Part shown: in pieces, positions 52,379-63,031 of the stretch | How positions within the stretch are numbered: position 1 is the stretch's first letter | How the letters are laid out: every line of letters begins with the position of its first letter | The notes under the pieces: generated by a model | Database searches by the model: none | The model's input: only the letters and a program-made list of their open reading frames with translations | Told to the model about the DNA's origin: nothing | NCBI RefSeq assembly: GCF_000149955.1 | Contig: NC_030990.1 | Coordinates: 3,833,482-3,897,481, forward strand | Direction of reading: 5' to 3' | Length of the DNA: 64,000 nucleotides | Source of the DNA: Fusarium oxysporum f. sp. lycopersici 4287 | Taxonomy: Eukaryota > Ascomycota > Sordariomycetes > Hypocreales > Nectriaceae | Position numbers and translations under genes: made by a program

Positions 52379-54835
52379 TCAAGGCGTCTTCTTAGCGCTC
52401 ACTCTGCTACTTCTCCTCAAAGGTGAGCCCTGAACTTCCTCGCCAGCGCGATCAGACGCCTCTCGAGGGGATTTGTCCTTTGCTAGCGGGGCGACTGGCG
52501 AGCCGAAAAGACTGTCGTCGCCCCACGAAGCAGTTCTCTGGCCCTTTGGTGTAGAGGGCACAGCCAGGGATTCTTTCTTAGGGCTCTCGGTAGTAGCCGT
52601 AGGCAACAGTGAGCCAGAGGCTTGCAACTTTGCTGGGGAAGTGGCAGCCTTGGTCTCGGTCTGAATAGACTCACGAATGTTCCCAGCCGAGAAGCGGGGG
52701 CTTCGTCGTGGTGGCGAGACGGGCTGATCTTGGCGACCAGTCTCTGCGTTGGAACTCGTTTGCACAACATTCTCCTGCTCCAGAAGATCGCTGGGGGATA
52801 GAAGACCGCTGAATGATACTCTTCGTTCTCCTGCGGTAGGCTGAGGCCACTTTGAGCTGTCCTCGAGCTTGACTGGCTGCTCCTCCTTCTTCGCCTTGGG
52901 CATGAATCCGTTATATTCAAACTCATAGTTATTGGCAACGGAAACACTCGACAGCATATCGCTGAAGTTCTTTGTCGAGCCATTTGGTGTCAGTTCAGCA
53001 GACTTTCGTGTAGGAAGAAGTCCATTGGAGGTCGTCGGAGTAAGTAACTGCTCCGGCTCAGGAGCAGCAGCACGAGACTGCTTCGACGCCCTCTTCTTCC
53101 TGGAAGCAGTATCGCGCTCGGCCCAGAAGTCGAGGCGGCCCATGTGGACGTCAATGGTCTTCAACTCGCTTTCTGGTCTATCCTTGTTGCGACCACCCCG
53201 GCTCCTATGACGAGCACCGACTTGGTGATCCAGATGGTGCTTAACAAGCGCGTAGGAGAGGGAGTCCTCGTAATTCGCATAAGGAGCTTGTGGTGCTTGA
53301 CCTGCACGCTTTTTAAACCAAGGCCTGATAGTATCCACAACGATCCTTGTGTCAGAATCCCGAGTAATAGCCATTTTGTTCGATTTTTCCTTGACAAGCT
53401 TCTCGTCATCGCGATCATCTGGTACCATCTTCCCATTTGCCATCACCGCTACGGGGTCGATGCACTGCTCGAAGCACCAAAGGTGCATAACACCAGCCAT
53501 CTTGAAAGGATCTTTCTGACCACAGGAGGTATGGTGATAAAATTCGTCGAACGCCACGCGGCACCAGCCAGGTCGAATCGTGTGGTTTGTATCAGGGCAG
53601 TTCGAGTACCGACAGATAGTGTCGGCATCGATAGTTCGTTCTGTGCACTGTGCTGGATTTTGTTGGATCCACAGCCTTGAATTTCGAGGACAGTTGTAGA
53701 TATAGTCCTTCAAGTCCTCGGCCGAGAATAGAATCTTTTTCTCCCACTGTCCTGTGGACAAGTACAAGAATTCAAATCCTCTGCGTGAGACCCAGTCCAG
53801 TTCCGGGAAGCGGAACATCCCATACATCTTGATTCCAATCTCGGGATCTTTCTCCTTTCCACGTTTAGTCCTGAAGCTTCGTCCCTTCCTATAAGGCTTC
53901 TTCAAGGGAACTTCCACGTCCGAGTCGTCGTCAAATACAGCGTTCCGCTTGCGCTTAGGAGGTGTCTGCAACCAAGCTGGCCGTCCATCTGGTTCTTGGC
54001 ATGGTACTTGCTGAATTCTTTGTTGAGGTGGTCGACGATTCTGGGGAGCTGCCTGCGAAAAGCATGAACCAGGGTGAGGGTCCTGACGGCAATCCGCGCA
54101 TTTGTTTACTTGGATTATGTTGTGCATAGACTGAGCTTTGATTGCGGCTGGAGGTTGAAGCGGATACTGTGCCATACCCTGAGTGTCGTAGATCCCTTGG
54201 ATACCATTTCCCGGGTAATGATAACTAGGTTGATAGGAGTTGTAGACGGGATAATTGGGCTGAATGTGCCTGTTTCGGGTTAGCTGATACTTCTTACAAG
54301 TCTTACAAGGGGATAGTACGTACAGGTTTGCTTGTCCATGAGTGCCAAAGAGTGGCAACTGAACATTTGCTGCGAGATCCACGCTTTGGGAACGTCTACG
54401 GGAGGCCGCATGTCCCACTGCAGGCATGTTGGGTTGTGCCATAGCTTGATGAACTGGTCGGGGCTGCGGCGCCAAAGATGGTTTTGGCACGGGAACTGGG
54501 TCCTGTAGCTGATGAGGCTTTGGAGCTCCCAAGTCTTTGGGCATATCCGACGGGGAGTTCAGGTCGTATGGGGCAGGAGTGTCAACGGTCGACAGAAGTT
54601 TAGGATCAACTGGAAGCTGAGCATCTTCTGTGACTGTACTCGGAAACATGTCTTGGGATGCTTCGAAGCCGAACTGATTAATAAAATCTTCGGATGACAA
54701 TGGGTATGAAAAGTCTTCAAAACCGTACCCATCGCCCATACCATTCAAAAGCTGTTGGTTGATATCTGATATGGTGTTGCCCATATACTCTGGGGCAGAA
54801 CTGTACAAATTGTCCATCTGGAAACAATGTCCCAA
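52379..54835 (-). CDS. Cys/His-rich fungal protein of unknown function
   Basis: I do not recognise this family. With a probable 54-nt intron (54270-54323) removed it is 800 residues; unspliced it is 818 and stays open. The first 330 residues are Pro/Gln-rich, with KCADCRQDPHPGSC as an isolated Cys cluster and a nuclear-type basic run (PPKRKRN, KKPYRKGRSFRTKRGK). A folded core from about residue 345 starts GIKMYGMFRFPELDWVSRRGFEFLYL. It contains CRYSNCPDTNHTIRPGWCRVAFDEFYHHTSC, then HLWCFEQC, with Cys/His spacing that could bind zinc (about six Cys and three His). The C-terminus is disordered, rich in SP/TP and basic patches. Nuclear location and nucleic-acid or chromatin binding are guesses. 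Starts at 54835 or 54817 (MDNLYSSAPEY) are both open. Confidence 0.8.
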   Translation of the reverse strand: MGHCFQMDNLYSSAPEYMGNTISDINQQLLNGMGDGYGFEDFSYPLSSEDFINQFGFEASQDMFPSTVTEDAQLPVDPKLLSTVDTPAPYDLNSPSDMPKDLGAPKPHQLQDPVPVPKPSLAPQPRPVHQAMAQPNMPAVGHAASRRRSQSVDLAANVQLPLFGTHGQANLYVLSPCKTCKKYQLTRNRHIQPNYPVYNSYQPSYHYPGNGIQGIYDTQGMAQYPLQPPAAIKAQSMHNIIQVNKCADCRQDPHPGSCFSQAAPQNRRPPQQRIQQVPCQEPDGRPAWLQTPPKRKRNAVFDDDSDVEVPLKKPYRKGRSFRTKRGKEKDPEIGIKMYGMFRFPELDWVSRRGFEFLYLSTGQWEKKILFSAEDLKDYIYNCPRNSRLWIQQNPAQCTERTIDADTICRYSNCPDTNHTIRPGWCRVAFDEFYHHTSCGQKDPFKMAGVMHLWCFEQCIDPVAVMANGKMVPDDRDDEKLVKEKSNKMAITRDSDTRIVVDTIRPWFKKRAGQAPQAPYANYEDSLSYALVKHHLDHQVGARHRSRGGRNKDRPESELKTIDVHMGRLDFWAERDTASRKKRASKQSRAAAPEPEQLLTPTTSNGLLPTRKSAELTPNGSTKNFSDMLSSVSVANNYEFEYNGFMPKAKKEEQPVKLEDSSKWPQPTAGERRVSFSGLLSPSDLLEQENVVQTSSNAETGRQDQPVSPPRRSPRFSAGNIRESIQTETKAATSPAKLQASGSLLPTATTESPKKESLAVPSTPKGQRTASWGDDSLFGSPVAPLAKDKSPREASDRAGEEVQGSPLRRSSRVSAKKTP

Positions 54836-56614
54836 GACTTGCCGGGTTCTGCTGGGGTTCTATGGTGTCTATTCAGATCTTGTTCGAACTGGCGAGGTGG
54901 TATCGAGATGCGTTGTTGCCAGAACTGAGGAGTTGTTAAAGATGTGCGAAAAAGCGTTCAGGAGCAGATAATTGCTTGGGTAAGGACGAAAAGCGAACTA
55001 AGAAAAGGAGCCTGTGGCATCCTTTATATTACTACGAGATAGTTTAGATACAGTAAGAGTTGGAATAGCCCATTGTCTTCGTTCAGGGCTTTGTTCAATA
55101 CGAAAGAACGAGACCCCGAACATGAGTAAATCGTAAAATATGAGCGGCTGTTAGTTGAACAAGGACATCTCCTCACTATAGGGGAGGGTGTGTTCAACCG
55201 TTCAACCGTCTTTGTCTGATAGAGACCCGATTTTGAGCCCCGAACAAAAAAAGAACAAACCGGCAGAGTCGAAGCTTCGAAGTCAGACTCCATTTTGGTT
55301 TCTATGTTCTATCACTCTTAGATCCTGACGCCTTGTTAGTACTGGGACTCTGAAAGAGAACAAGTGCCAAAGAGAATTAGAAGCGGGTTGATCAGATTAA
55401 AAACATGTTTTTCTACACAAGTGTTCAGAACAGGTCTGTGTTATGTGTGTCTCATCATATAGAAATAGAAATGCGATGAAAGAAACAGAGAGTAGACATA
55501 CCTGATGATTAAGTCATTGACGAAACTCGGCGCGAAAGGAAATGCTGTTGTGGTGAGCAAAATGGGTAATTTATGTGCGATTTGGCAAGTGTTGAGATTC
55601 ATGAGATTCATGTCAGTCAAATTGACTTAGATGACACATGACTTCATGGTGTCTAGAGAATATCTCAGAATGGTCCAAGAGGCCTGAAGTTCGCTGCAAT
55701 CGAGTTGTTGTTGTTGAAGTGCAAGGCATGTCAAATGGATGGGGTAGTAAAATGGAAGGAAATTTTGAGATCGTGATGAAGAGGGAAGAGGTGCAATGTG
55801 GATCCGGAGATTCGGACAAGTGACATCCGATGTTCGAACAGCTTACCCTACATCTGAGCTCTGCGGGATCTGAGTATCGTAAAATGAGAATGGACATATC
55901 GTATTTGCACGGCTGTTGGTGTCGTGGTGCTCTCAGGGAAAGAAGATCCCATTTCGCCGTTTCTGGGCTTTGCTTTGGCCTTGATGCGACACGGTTTATC
56001 AAGAGCCAACTCAGGTTTCTTAAAATAGAATGCTCCATACAAAAAGCAAAAGCTACTAGGTGTGGCCAAGAGAATGACATATCTAACGGCGCGCATTTCC
56101 CAAAAGATATTAGATTTACTTATACGACACTGACTAAAGCACCGAGCCTGCCGAATACCATGATTGCGACCCTGTTGAGAAGAAGAGCTTCAGTTCAAGG
56201 ATATTTATCTTGCTTTCCTGCAGCCAATGTCACGCTAAAACAGTGACCAGCCACTATATTTAGCGGCCAACATATGCTTGAAGCTGCAAGAGAGGAGGGG
56301 CAGCGGGAGGATAAACCCGCAAGGGACCATATTCTCAGCTAAAAAAACTGGCTAGAATGGTGATACAGCCAAAACAGTCCAGGGGCACCCCGCCCTTTGA
56401 TCCAACGGGCCTGGTCAGAGAACCAATAAGAGCAATCTCTTGCCCTTCCTCCAAGGCTTGAGTTGAGACTACGTCACGAGACTCTGCTATCCCGTCGGGT
56501 CCCTTCAACTGGACGGACTGGCACTGGACCTGTGAGACTCAGGTCCGTGGCTAACCTCGAATAAACCCACCAAACTTCATCCTTACAGCGGCCACATCGC
56601 CCGACACCGCCATC
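54836..56614. other. Divergent promoter region, 1.8 kb
   Basis: It lies between the Cys/His-rich gene (-) and CPS1 (+). No convincing gene. A CCAAT box at 56423-56427 is about 190 bp upstream of the CPS1 start. A non-coding first exon of the minus-strand gene is possible but not shown. Confidence 0.55.
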
Positions 56615-59600
56615 ATGGCTGAAGTCAATCCGGAGCTTCAAGAACGCCTTGAAGAGTTGGATCGCGAGCTTGAGGTATGTAAATTGCCACTTGATTGTTC
56701 ACCAAATTCCTACCTTTGTCCCAATTACTGAGCTGGGCGCTTCGACACGCCATTGGAGCTGGTTTCAAGGTCATTTATTGCTGTCGCATGCGATCAAAAA
56801 CCATCCCATTGATATATCATGGCTAACTTTGAGTTCTCTGTAGGAAGGTGATATTACACAGAAGGGGCAAGTAACTCTGCGACTCAGGCATTAGCCTTAA
56901 CAGTTCAAACTAATGCGCCTAAAGCTACCAGAAGCGACGAACTCAGCTCTTCTCTCAATTCCTCGGTTCACCTCCGCCCCAAGTTGCTGCTCTCGCCGAA
57001 CCTCAGTCTGGCCTACGCATACACTCTCCCGATGACTCGGCCCATCCCTCAGGCGATGGTCACCGTGCCGCTGCATATGCCTCTCTCGGTGCCAGCAGCG
57101 GCCCGATCCCCGACACACCAGACTCACCTATATACCGACCACATTCTGGCTATGCCCCGTCTTCAGAATCACCGAGACCTCCAGAGCAGGCCCCGGCCTC
57201 GCTTTTGCGACCGGGAGGTCCCATGGCTGCGGGATCAACGGCTGCCCACCGAGACTCCCTCTTCTTCTCTCCCTCGCACGTCGTTGAGCCTGAAACCCGA
57301 ACAGGTACCATGAGATCGGGGGACTATGCTTTCAGACCAGAGCAGCAAGGCGCATACCCTGATCAGCAGTATCAACAGCAACAACAGTATCAACAACCAC
57401 CGCAGCAGCAACCTGATGGACGAACCACCACGCTACTCGATTCGCAAGGATATTTCTCGGACTTCGCGGGACAGCAGCATTATGATCAGGGCCAAACTGT
57501 CGAGTATGGAGGACCTCAGCAGCGATACTCTTCCAGCGATGCCTTTTCTCCTACTGCCGCCATGGCGCCGCCAATGCTCACAACCAACGATCTCCCACCT
57601 CCCGAGGCCCTCGAATACCAACTACCACTAGATCCCCGCGAGGTACCCTTCGCTATTCAAGATCCTCATGATGATTCAACGCCAATGTCAAAGTTCGATA
57701 ACATCGCAGCTGTGCTTCGACATAGAGGCCGAACGATCGCTAAGAAACCAGCGTATTGGGTGTTGGACAGTAAGGGCAAGGAGATTGCATCAATTACGTG
57801 GGACAAGCTGGCGTCCAGAGCCGAGAAGGTGGCACAAGTTATCAGAGACAAGAGCTCTTTATACCGTGGCGATCGAGTTGCACTTATCTATCGCGATTCT
57901 GAAGTCATTGACTTTGCAATTGCCTTGTTGGGATGCTTCATCGCTGGAGTTGTTGCTGTGCCCATCAACGACTTGCAGGACTACCAACGCTTGAACCATA
58001 TTCTTACCACAACACAAGCCCACCTGGCCCTTACCACCGACAACAACCTCAAGGCCTTTCAGCGAGATATCACAACTCAAAAGTTGACATGGCCAAAGGG
58101 TGTCGAATGGTGGAAGACGAACGAGTTCGGCAGTTATCACCCTAAGAAGAAAGATGACGTCCCGCCCTTGGTCGTTCCCGACTTGGCTTATATCGAGTTC
58201 TCGAGAGCACCGACCGGAGATTTGAGAGGTGTTGTTCTCAGCCACCGAACTATCATGCATCAAATGGCTTGTCTTAGCGCCATTATCTCTACAATTCCAG
58301 GCAATGGGCCAGGAGATACCTTCAATCCGTCTCTGCGGGATAAGAACGGCCGACTGATTGGTGGTGGCGCAAGTAGCGAAATCTTGGTCTCATACCTTGA
58401 CCCTCGTCAGGGCATTGGTATGATTCTGAGCGTGCTGCTGACGGTGTATGGTGGCCATACTACTGTTTGGTTCGACAACAAAGCCGTCGATGTTCCTGGA
58501 CTCTACGCCCATCTCCTCACAAAATACAAATCGACCATCATGATCGCAGATTACCCTGGCCTGAAACGAGCCGCTTACAATTACCAGCAAGAGCCATTGA
58601 TAACCCGAAATTTCAAGAAGGGAATGGAACCAAACTTCCAGATGATCAAACTCTGTTTGATCGATACTCTGACCGTAGATAGCCAGTTCCACGAAGTCCT
58701 CGCCGATCGATGGCTACGACCATTAAGAAACCCTCGTGCTCGCGAGGTTGTTGCTCCTATGCTCTGTCTCCCTGAGCATGGAGGTATGGTTATTAGTGTG
58801 CGTGACTGGTTGGGAGGAGAAGAACGCATGGGCTGTCCTTTGAAGCTCGATTTAGAAGACGAAACAGATTCAGATGGCGAAGAGAAAGAAGAAACCGAGA
58901 AGCCTACAGTTTCCAATGGCTTCGGCAGCCTTCTGAGTGGTGGAGGCACGACCACAACGGAAGAAAGAGCAAAAAATGAGCTTGGAGAAGTTCTTCTGGA
59001 CCGCGAGGCTCTAAAAACGAATGAAGTTGTGGTTGTGGCCATTGGAAACGAGGCCCGTAAGAGGGTGACGGAGGATCCAAGATTGGTTCGAGTTGGTGCC
59101 TTTGGATATCCTATACCAGATGCCACACTCTCTGTGGTTGATCCTGAAACAGGTTTACTGGCTTCACCCCACTCTGTCGGTGAGATCTGGGTAGACTCTC
59201 CCTCCCTATCTGGTGGTTTCTGGGCACAGCCAAAGAACACCGAGCTCATTTTCCACGCCCGCCCTTACAAGTTCGACCCAGGCGACCCAACGCCCCAGCC
59301 TGTGGAGCCCGAGTTCCTTCGAACGGGCCTGTTGGGTACCGTTATTGAGGGTAAAATCTTTGTTCTAGGCCTATACGAGGACCGCATTCGACAAAAGGTT
59401 GAGTGGGTTGAGCATGGGCACGAACTGGCCGAATACCGCTATTTCTTTGTCCAACACATCGTTGTGAGCATCGTCAAGAATGTTCCAAAGATCTACGACT
59501 GTTCAGCATTTGACGTCTTTGTCAATGATGAACACCTACCAGTTGTGGTATTGGAATCAGCAGCCGCCTCAACGGCGCCGTTGACCTCTGGAGGGCCTCC

Positions 59601-62420
59601 ACGACAACCGGATACTGCCCTCCTGGAGTCGTTGGCCGAGCGTTGTATGGAGGTTCTCATGACAGAGCATCATCTTAGACTGTACTGCGTTATGATCACA
59701 GCACCGAATACGTTGCCACGTGTTGTCAAGAATGGACGGCGCGAAATTGGAAACATGCTCTGTCGCCGAGAATTTGATCTCGGCAACCTTCCCTGCGTGC
59801 ACGTCAAGTTCGGCGTGGAACATGCAGTTCTTAACCTTCCTATTGGCGTGGACCCCATGGGTGGTATCTGGTCACCACTGGCCTCAGATTCGCGAGCCGA
59901 GTTTTTGTTGCCAGCAGACAAGCAATACTCGGGTGTTGATAGAAGAGAAGTGGTCATTGACGACCGAACATCCACTCCCCTGAACAACTTCTCCTGCATC
60001 TCTGACCTTGTTCAATGGCGTGTAGCCCGCCAGCCAGAAGAATTGGCTTACTGCACAATTGACGGCAGAGGCCGAGAAGGTAAGGGTGTTACATGGAAGA
60101 AGTTTGATACCAAAGTCGCCTCCGTTGCTATGTATCTGAAGAACAAGGTCAAGGTGAGGCCTGGAGACCATATCATCCTTATGTATACGCATTCAGAGGA
60201 GTTTGTCTTTGCAATCCATGCTTGTATCTGCTTGGGCGCAATTATTATCCCCATTGCGCCCCTTGACCAGAACCGACTGAATGAGGATGTTCCTGCTTTC
60301 CTTCACATCGTGGCAGACTACAATGTCAAGGCTGTGTTGGTCAACTCTGAGGTGGACCATCTCATCAAGGTCAAACCTGTGGCCAGCCATATCAAGCAAT
60401 CAGCGCAGGTTCTGAAGATTACCAGTCCTGCGATCTACAACACAACCAAGCCACCGAAGCAGAGCAGTGGATTACGAGATCTGAGATTCACTATTGACCC
60501 AGCCTGGATTCGACCGGGCTATCCTGTTATTGTTTGGACATACTGGACCCCTGACCAACGACGTATTTCAGTTCAGCTTGGCCATGATACAATCATGGGC
60601 ATGTGTAAGGTCCAGAAGGAAACCTGCCAAATGACCAGTTCAAGACCTGTGCTCGGATGTGTACGAAGCTCGACTGGTCTCGGTTTCATCCATACAGCCT
60701 TGATGGGCATTTACATCGGAACGCCCACCTACCTCCTATCACCAGTGGAATTTGCAGCCAATCCCATGTCTCTCTTTGTCACATTGTCCAGATATAAGAT
60801 TAAGGATACTTATGCGACACCGCAGATGCTTGACCATGCCATGGCTGCTATGCAAGCCAAGGGTTTCACGCTGCACGAACTCAAGAATATGATGATCACT
60901 GCGGAGAGCCGACCAAGAGTTGATGTCTTCCAAAAGGTCAGGCTTCACTTTGCTGGAGCTGGTCTGGACAGAACCGCTATCAACACAGTGTATTCGCACG
61001 TCCTGAACCCCATGGTTGCATCACGATCTTACATGTGCATTGAGCCTATCGAACTGTGGCTTGATACACAAGCCCTTCGTCGTGGCTTGGTTATTCCCGT
61101 GGACCCTGAATCAGATTCTCTTGCCTTGCTGGTACAGGACAGTGGTATGGTTCCTGTGTCGACACAAATCGCCATCATCAACCCTGAGAGCAGAGTCCAC
61201 TGTCTCGATGGCGAGTATGGTGAGATCTGGGTTGACTCTGAAGCCTGTGTCAAGTCCTTCTACGGTTCCAAGGATGCTTTCGATGCTGAGCGCTTTGACG
61301 GCCGAGCTGTTGATGGAGACCCGAACATTCAGTACATCAGAACAGGTGACTTGGGATTCCTTCACAATGTTAGCCGACCCATTGGCCCCAACGGCGCTCT
61401 GGTGGATATGCAGGTTCTGTTTGTTCTTGGAAATATTGGTGAGACTTTCGAGATCAACGGTCTGAGCCATTTCCCGATGGATATCGAAAACTCTGTGGAG
61501 CGATGCCACAGAAATATTGTGCAGAATGGCTGGTAAGTTAAAAAGCTCTCAAAAATGAATAAACCTGCTAACAAGAACATAGTGCCGTATTCCAAGCTGG
61601 CGGTTTGGTGGTCGTTCTTGTTGAAGTCAACCGCAAGCCGTACTTGGCATCGATTGTTCCTGTCATCGTCAATGCCATCCTGAACGAGCATCAGATCATT
61701 GTTGATATTGTCGCATTTGTTAACAAGGGAGACTTCCCAAGATCTCGACTAGGAGAGAAGCAGCGCGGCAAGATTCTTGGTGGCTGGGTCAGCCGGAAGC
61801 TTAGAACCCTCGCACAGTTCTCCATCCGCGATATGGATGCTGAATCCACTGCGGGCGACGTTATGGACCAGGCTAGAGCATCCATGGTCAGCGTACGAAG
61901 CGGAGGCGGTGCAGCACCAGGATCTTCCAGCTTGAGAAATGTCGAGCCAGCTCCTCAAATCTTGGAGCAGGAGGAATATGACCAGGCAACTCCTCGTCAT
62001 GAGTATGAGCCAACACAGACGATGCTCTCTGAGCTTCCCGATGGCCAAGAGACGCCAACAGGGTTCCAGCACGCACAGTTTGAGCACCCACCTCAATCTG
62101 CAGGCTCTGGACCACCGACACAGCTGAATCTTTCTCACCAACCTGACCAAGGATTCGACATCCCTGACTTTTCACGGTATGGTGGTGCCGAGCACAAGCA
62201 GGGCCCCGTTCACAGACGTCCTGTTCCTGGGCACGCACCACCTCCTGAGCCCATCCCGGGGAACGGTCAAGCGCCGCCCCAGATTCGGCTACCAGGCGTG
62301 GACGGACGTGAAGAGGTGAGCTTTTGGCAGCAGCAGAACAAGGGAGAAAAGAGCGAGGAGGACTGGACAGCTGAAGCCATCATGCATATGAATCTGGCGG
62401 GTGATATGAACCCTCGATGA
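56615..62420 (+). CDS. CPS1: CPS1/DIP2-type double adenylation-domain protein
   Basis: Four exons are inferred: 56615-56674, 56844-56866 (23 nt), 56925-61532 and 61583-62420, giving about 1842 residues. The N-terminus MAEVNPELQERLEELDRELE leading to GDITQKGYQKRRTQLFSQFL is a DMAP1-binding-type domain. A Gln-rich run lies near residues 170-195. Two tandem AMP-binding (acyl-CoA ligase-like) domains start near residues 283 and 1045. This is the layout of fungal CPS1, first reported as a virulence factor in Cochliobolus, and of animal DIP2 and yeast Cmr2. DIP2 proteins act on diacylglycerol and lipid balance. The usual P-loop (TSGTTGxPKG type) is degenerate in both domains (EFSRAPTGDLRG; VWTYWTPDQRR). 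The second intron has a GC donor. The C-terminal 200 residues are disordered. Function in this species is inferred. Confidence 0.92.
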
Positions 62421-62784
62421 TAATTACGACATACAACGTGATGAAGCGGAGTTGGAGTTGGGATTCATCTAGAAACGAATATAGCAGACAATTGGACTCA
62501 TTGGCCTATGGCCATCATCTATTTGCTTTCACAAGAAAACCTTCCAGTCTAGATATCTAGAGTGTCTACTACTTGATTTGAAATTTTGCAAGTAGCGAGA
62601 AGCATTACATGCATAAGCGGTTACGTTTCTGAGGCCATGATTAGCCTTATGGCCAGCAATAGCTACGTAGATGCAATCGGATTTATCTGTCCAAGTGTTG
62701 AGTGGCAAAACACATGGGAAAGAAACACAGGCACTTGAGCAAAAATGAATCCTTGTACAGCACAAGAGCAAAAGACCAACCAAT
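62421..62784. other. Short intergenic region
   Basis: This covers the 3' end of CPS1. A run of TTTT on the minus strand at 62770-62773 is a likely Pol III terminator for the tRNA-Ser gene. Nothing else is seen. Confidence 0.6.
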
Positions 62785-62866
62785 CGACGCAGGCCTGATT
62801 CGAACAGACGCCTCCGAAGAGAATAGATTTCTAGTCTATCGCATTAGACCACTCTGCCACTGCGCC
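62785..62866 (-). tRNA. tRNA-Ser (anticodon AGA)
   Basis: Read on the minus strand: acceptor arms GGCGCAG and CTGCGTC with discriminator G, anticodon stem ATAGA/TCTAT with loop CTAGAAA (anticodon AGA), a long variable arm TTCTCTTCGGAGGC region as in all serine tRNAs, and a T arm with TTCGAAT. The length of 82 nt fits a class II tRNA without an intron. A TTTT terminator follows on the minus strand. Confidence 0.94.
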
Positions 62867-63031
62867 TTACCTGATTGGACAGTGATCGTGGTCCCTAATT
62901 CTCATTGTGGATGCTTCCCTAGTGTTGTGGATATCCCAATCCCATTCCCCATCTATGCTAATGCTAGTATAATATACAACAGTATAAGTTGAATCGAGAA
63001 TAAAAAATGCTTGGTATATAGAGTCGAGTCG

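Noticed and set aside
55613..56080. 155-codon minus-strand frame in a divergent promoter
   Set aside because: Composition unlike neighbouring genes and no recognisable domain; overlaps a + strand frame of similar length.
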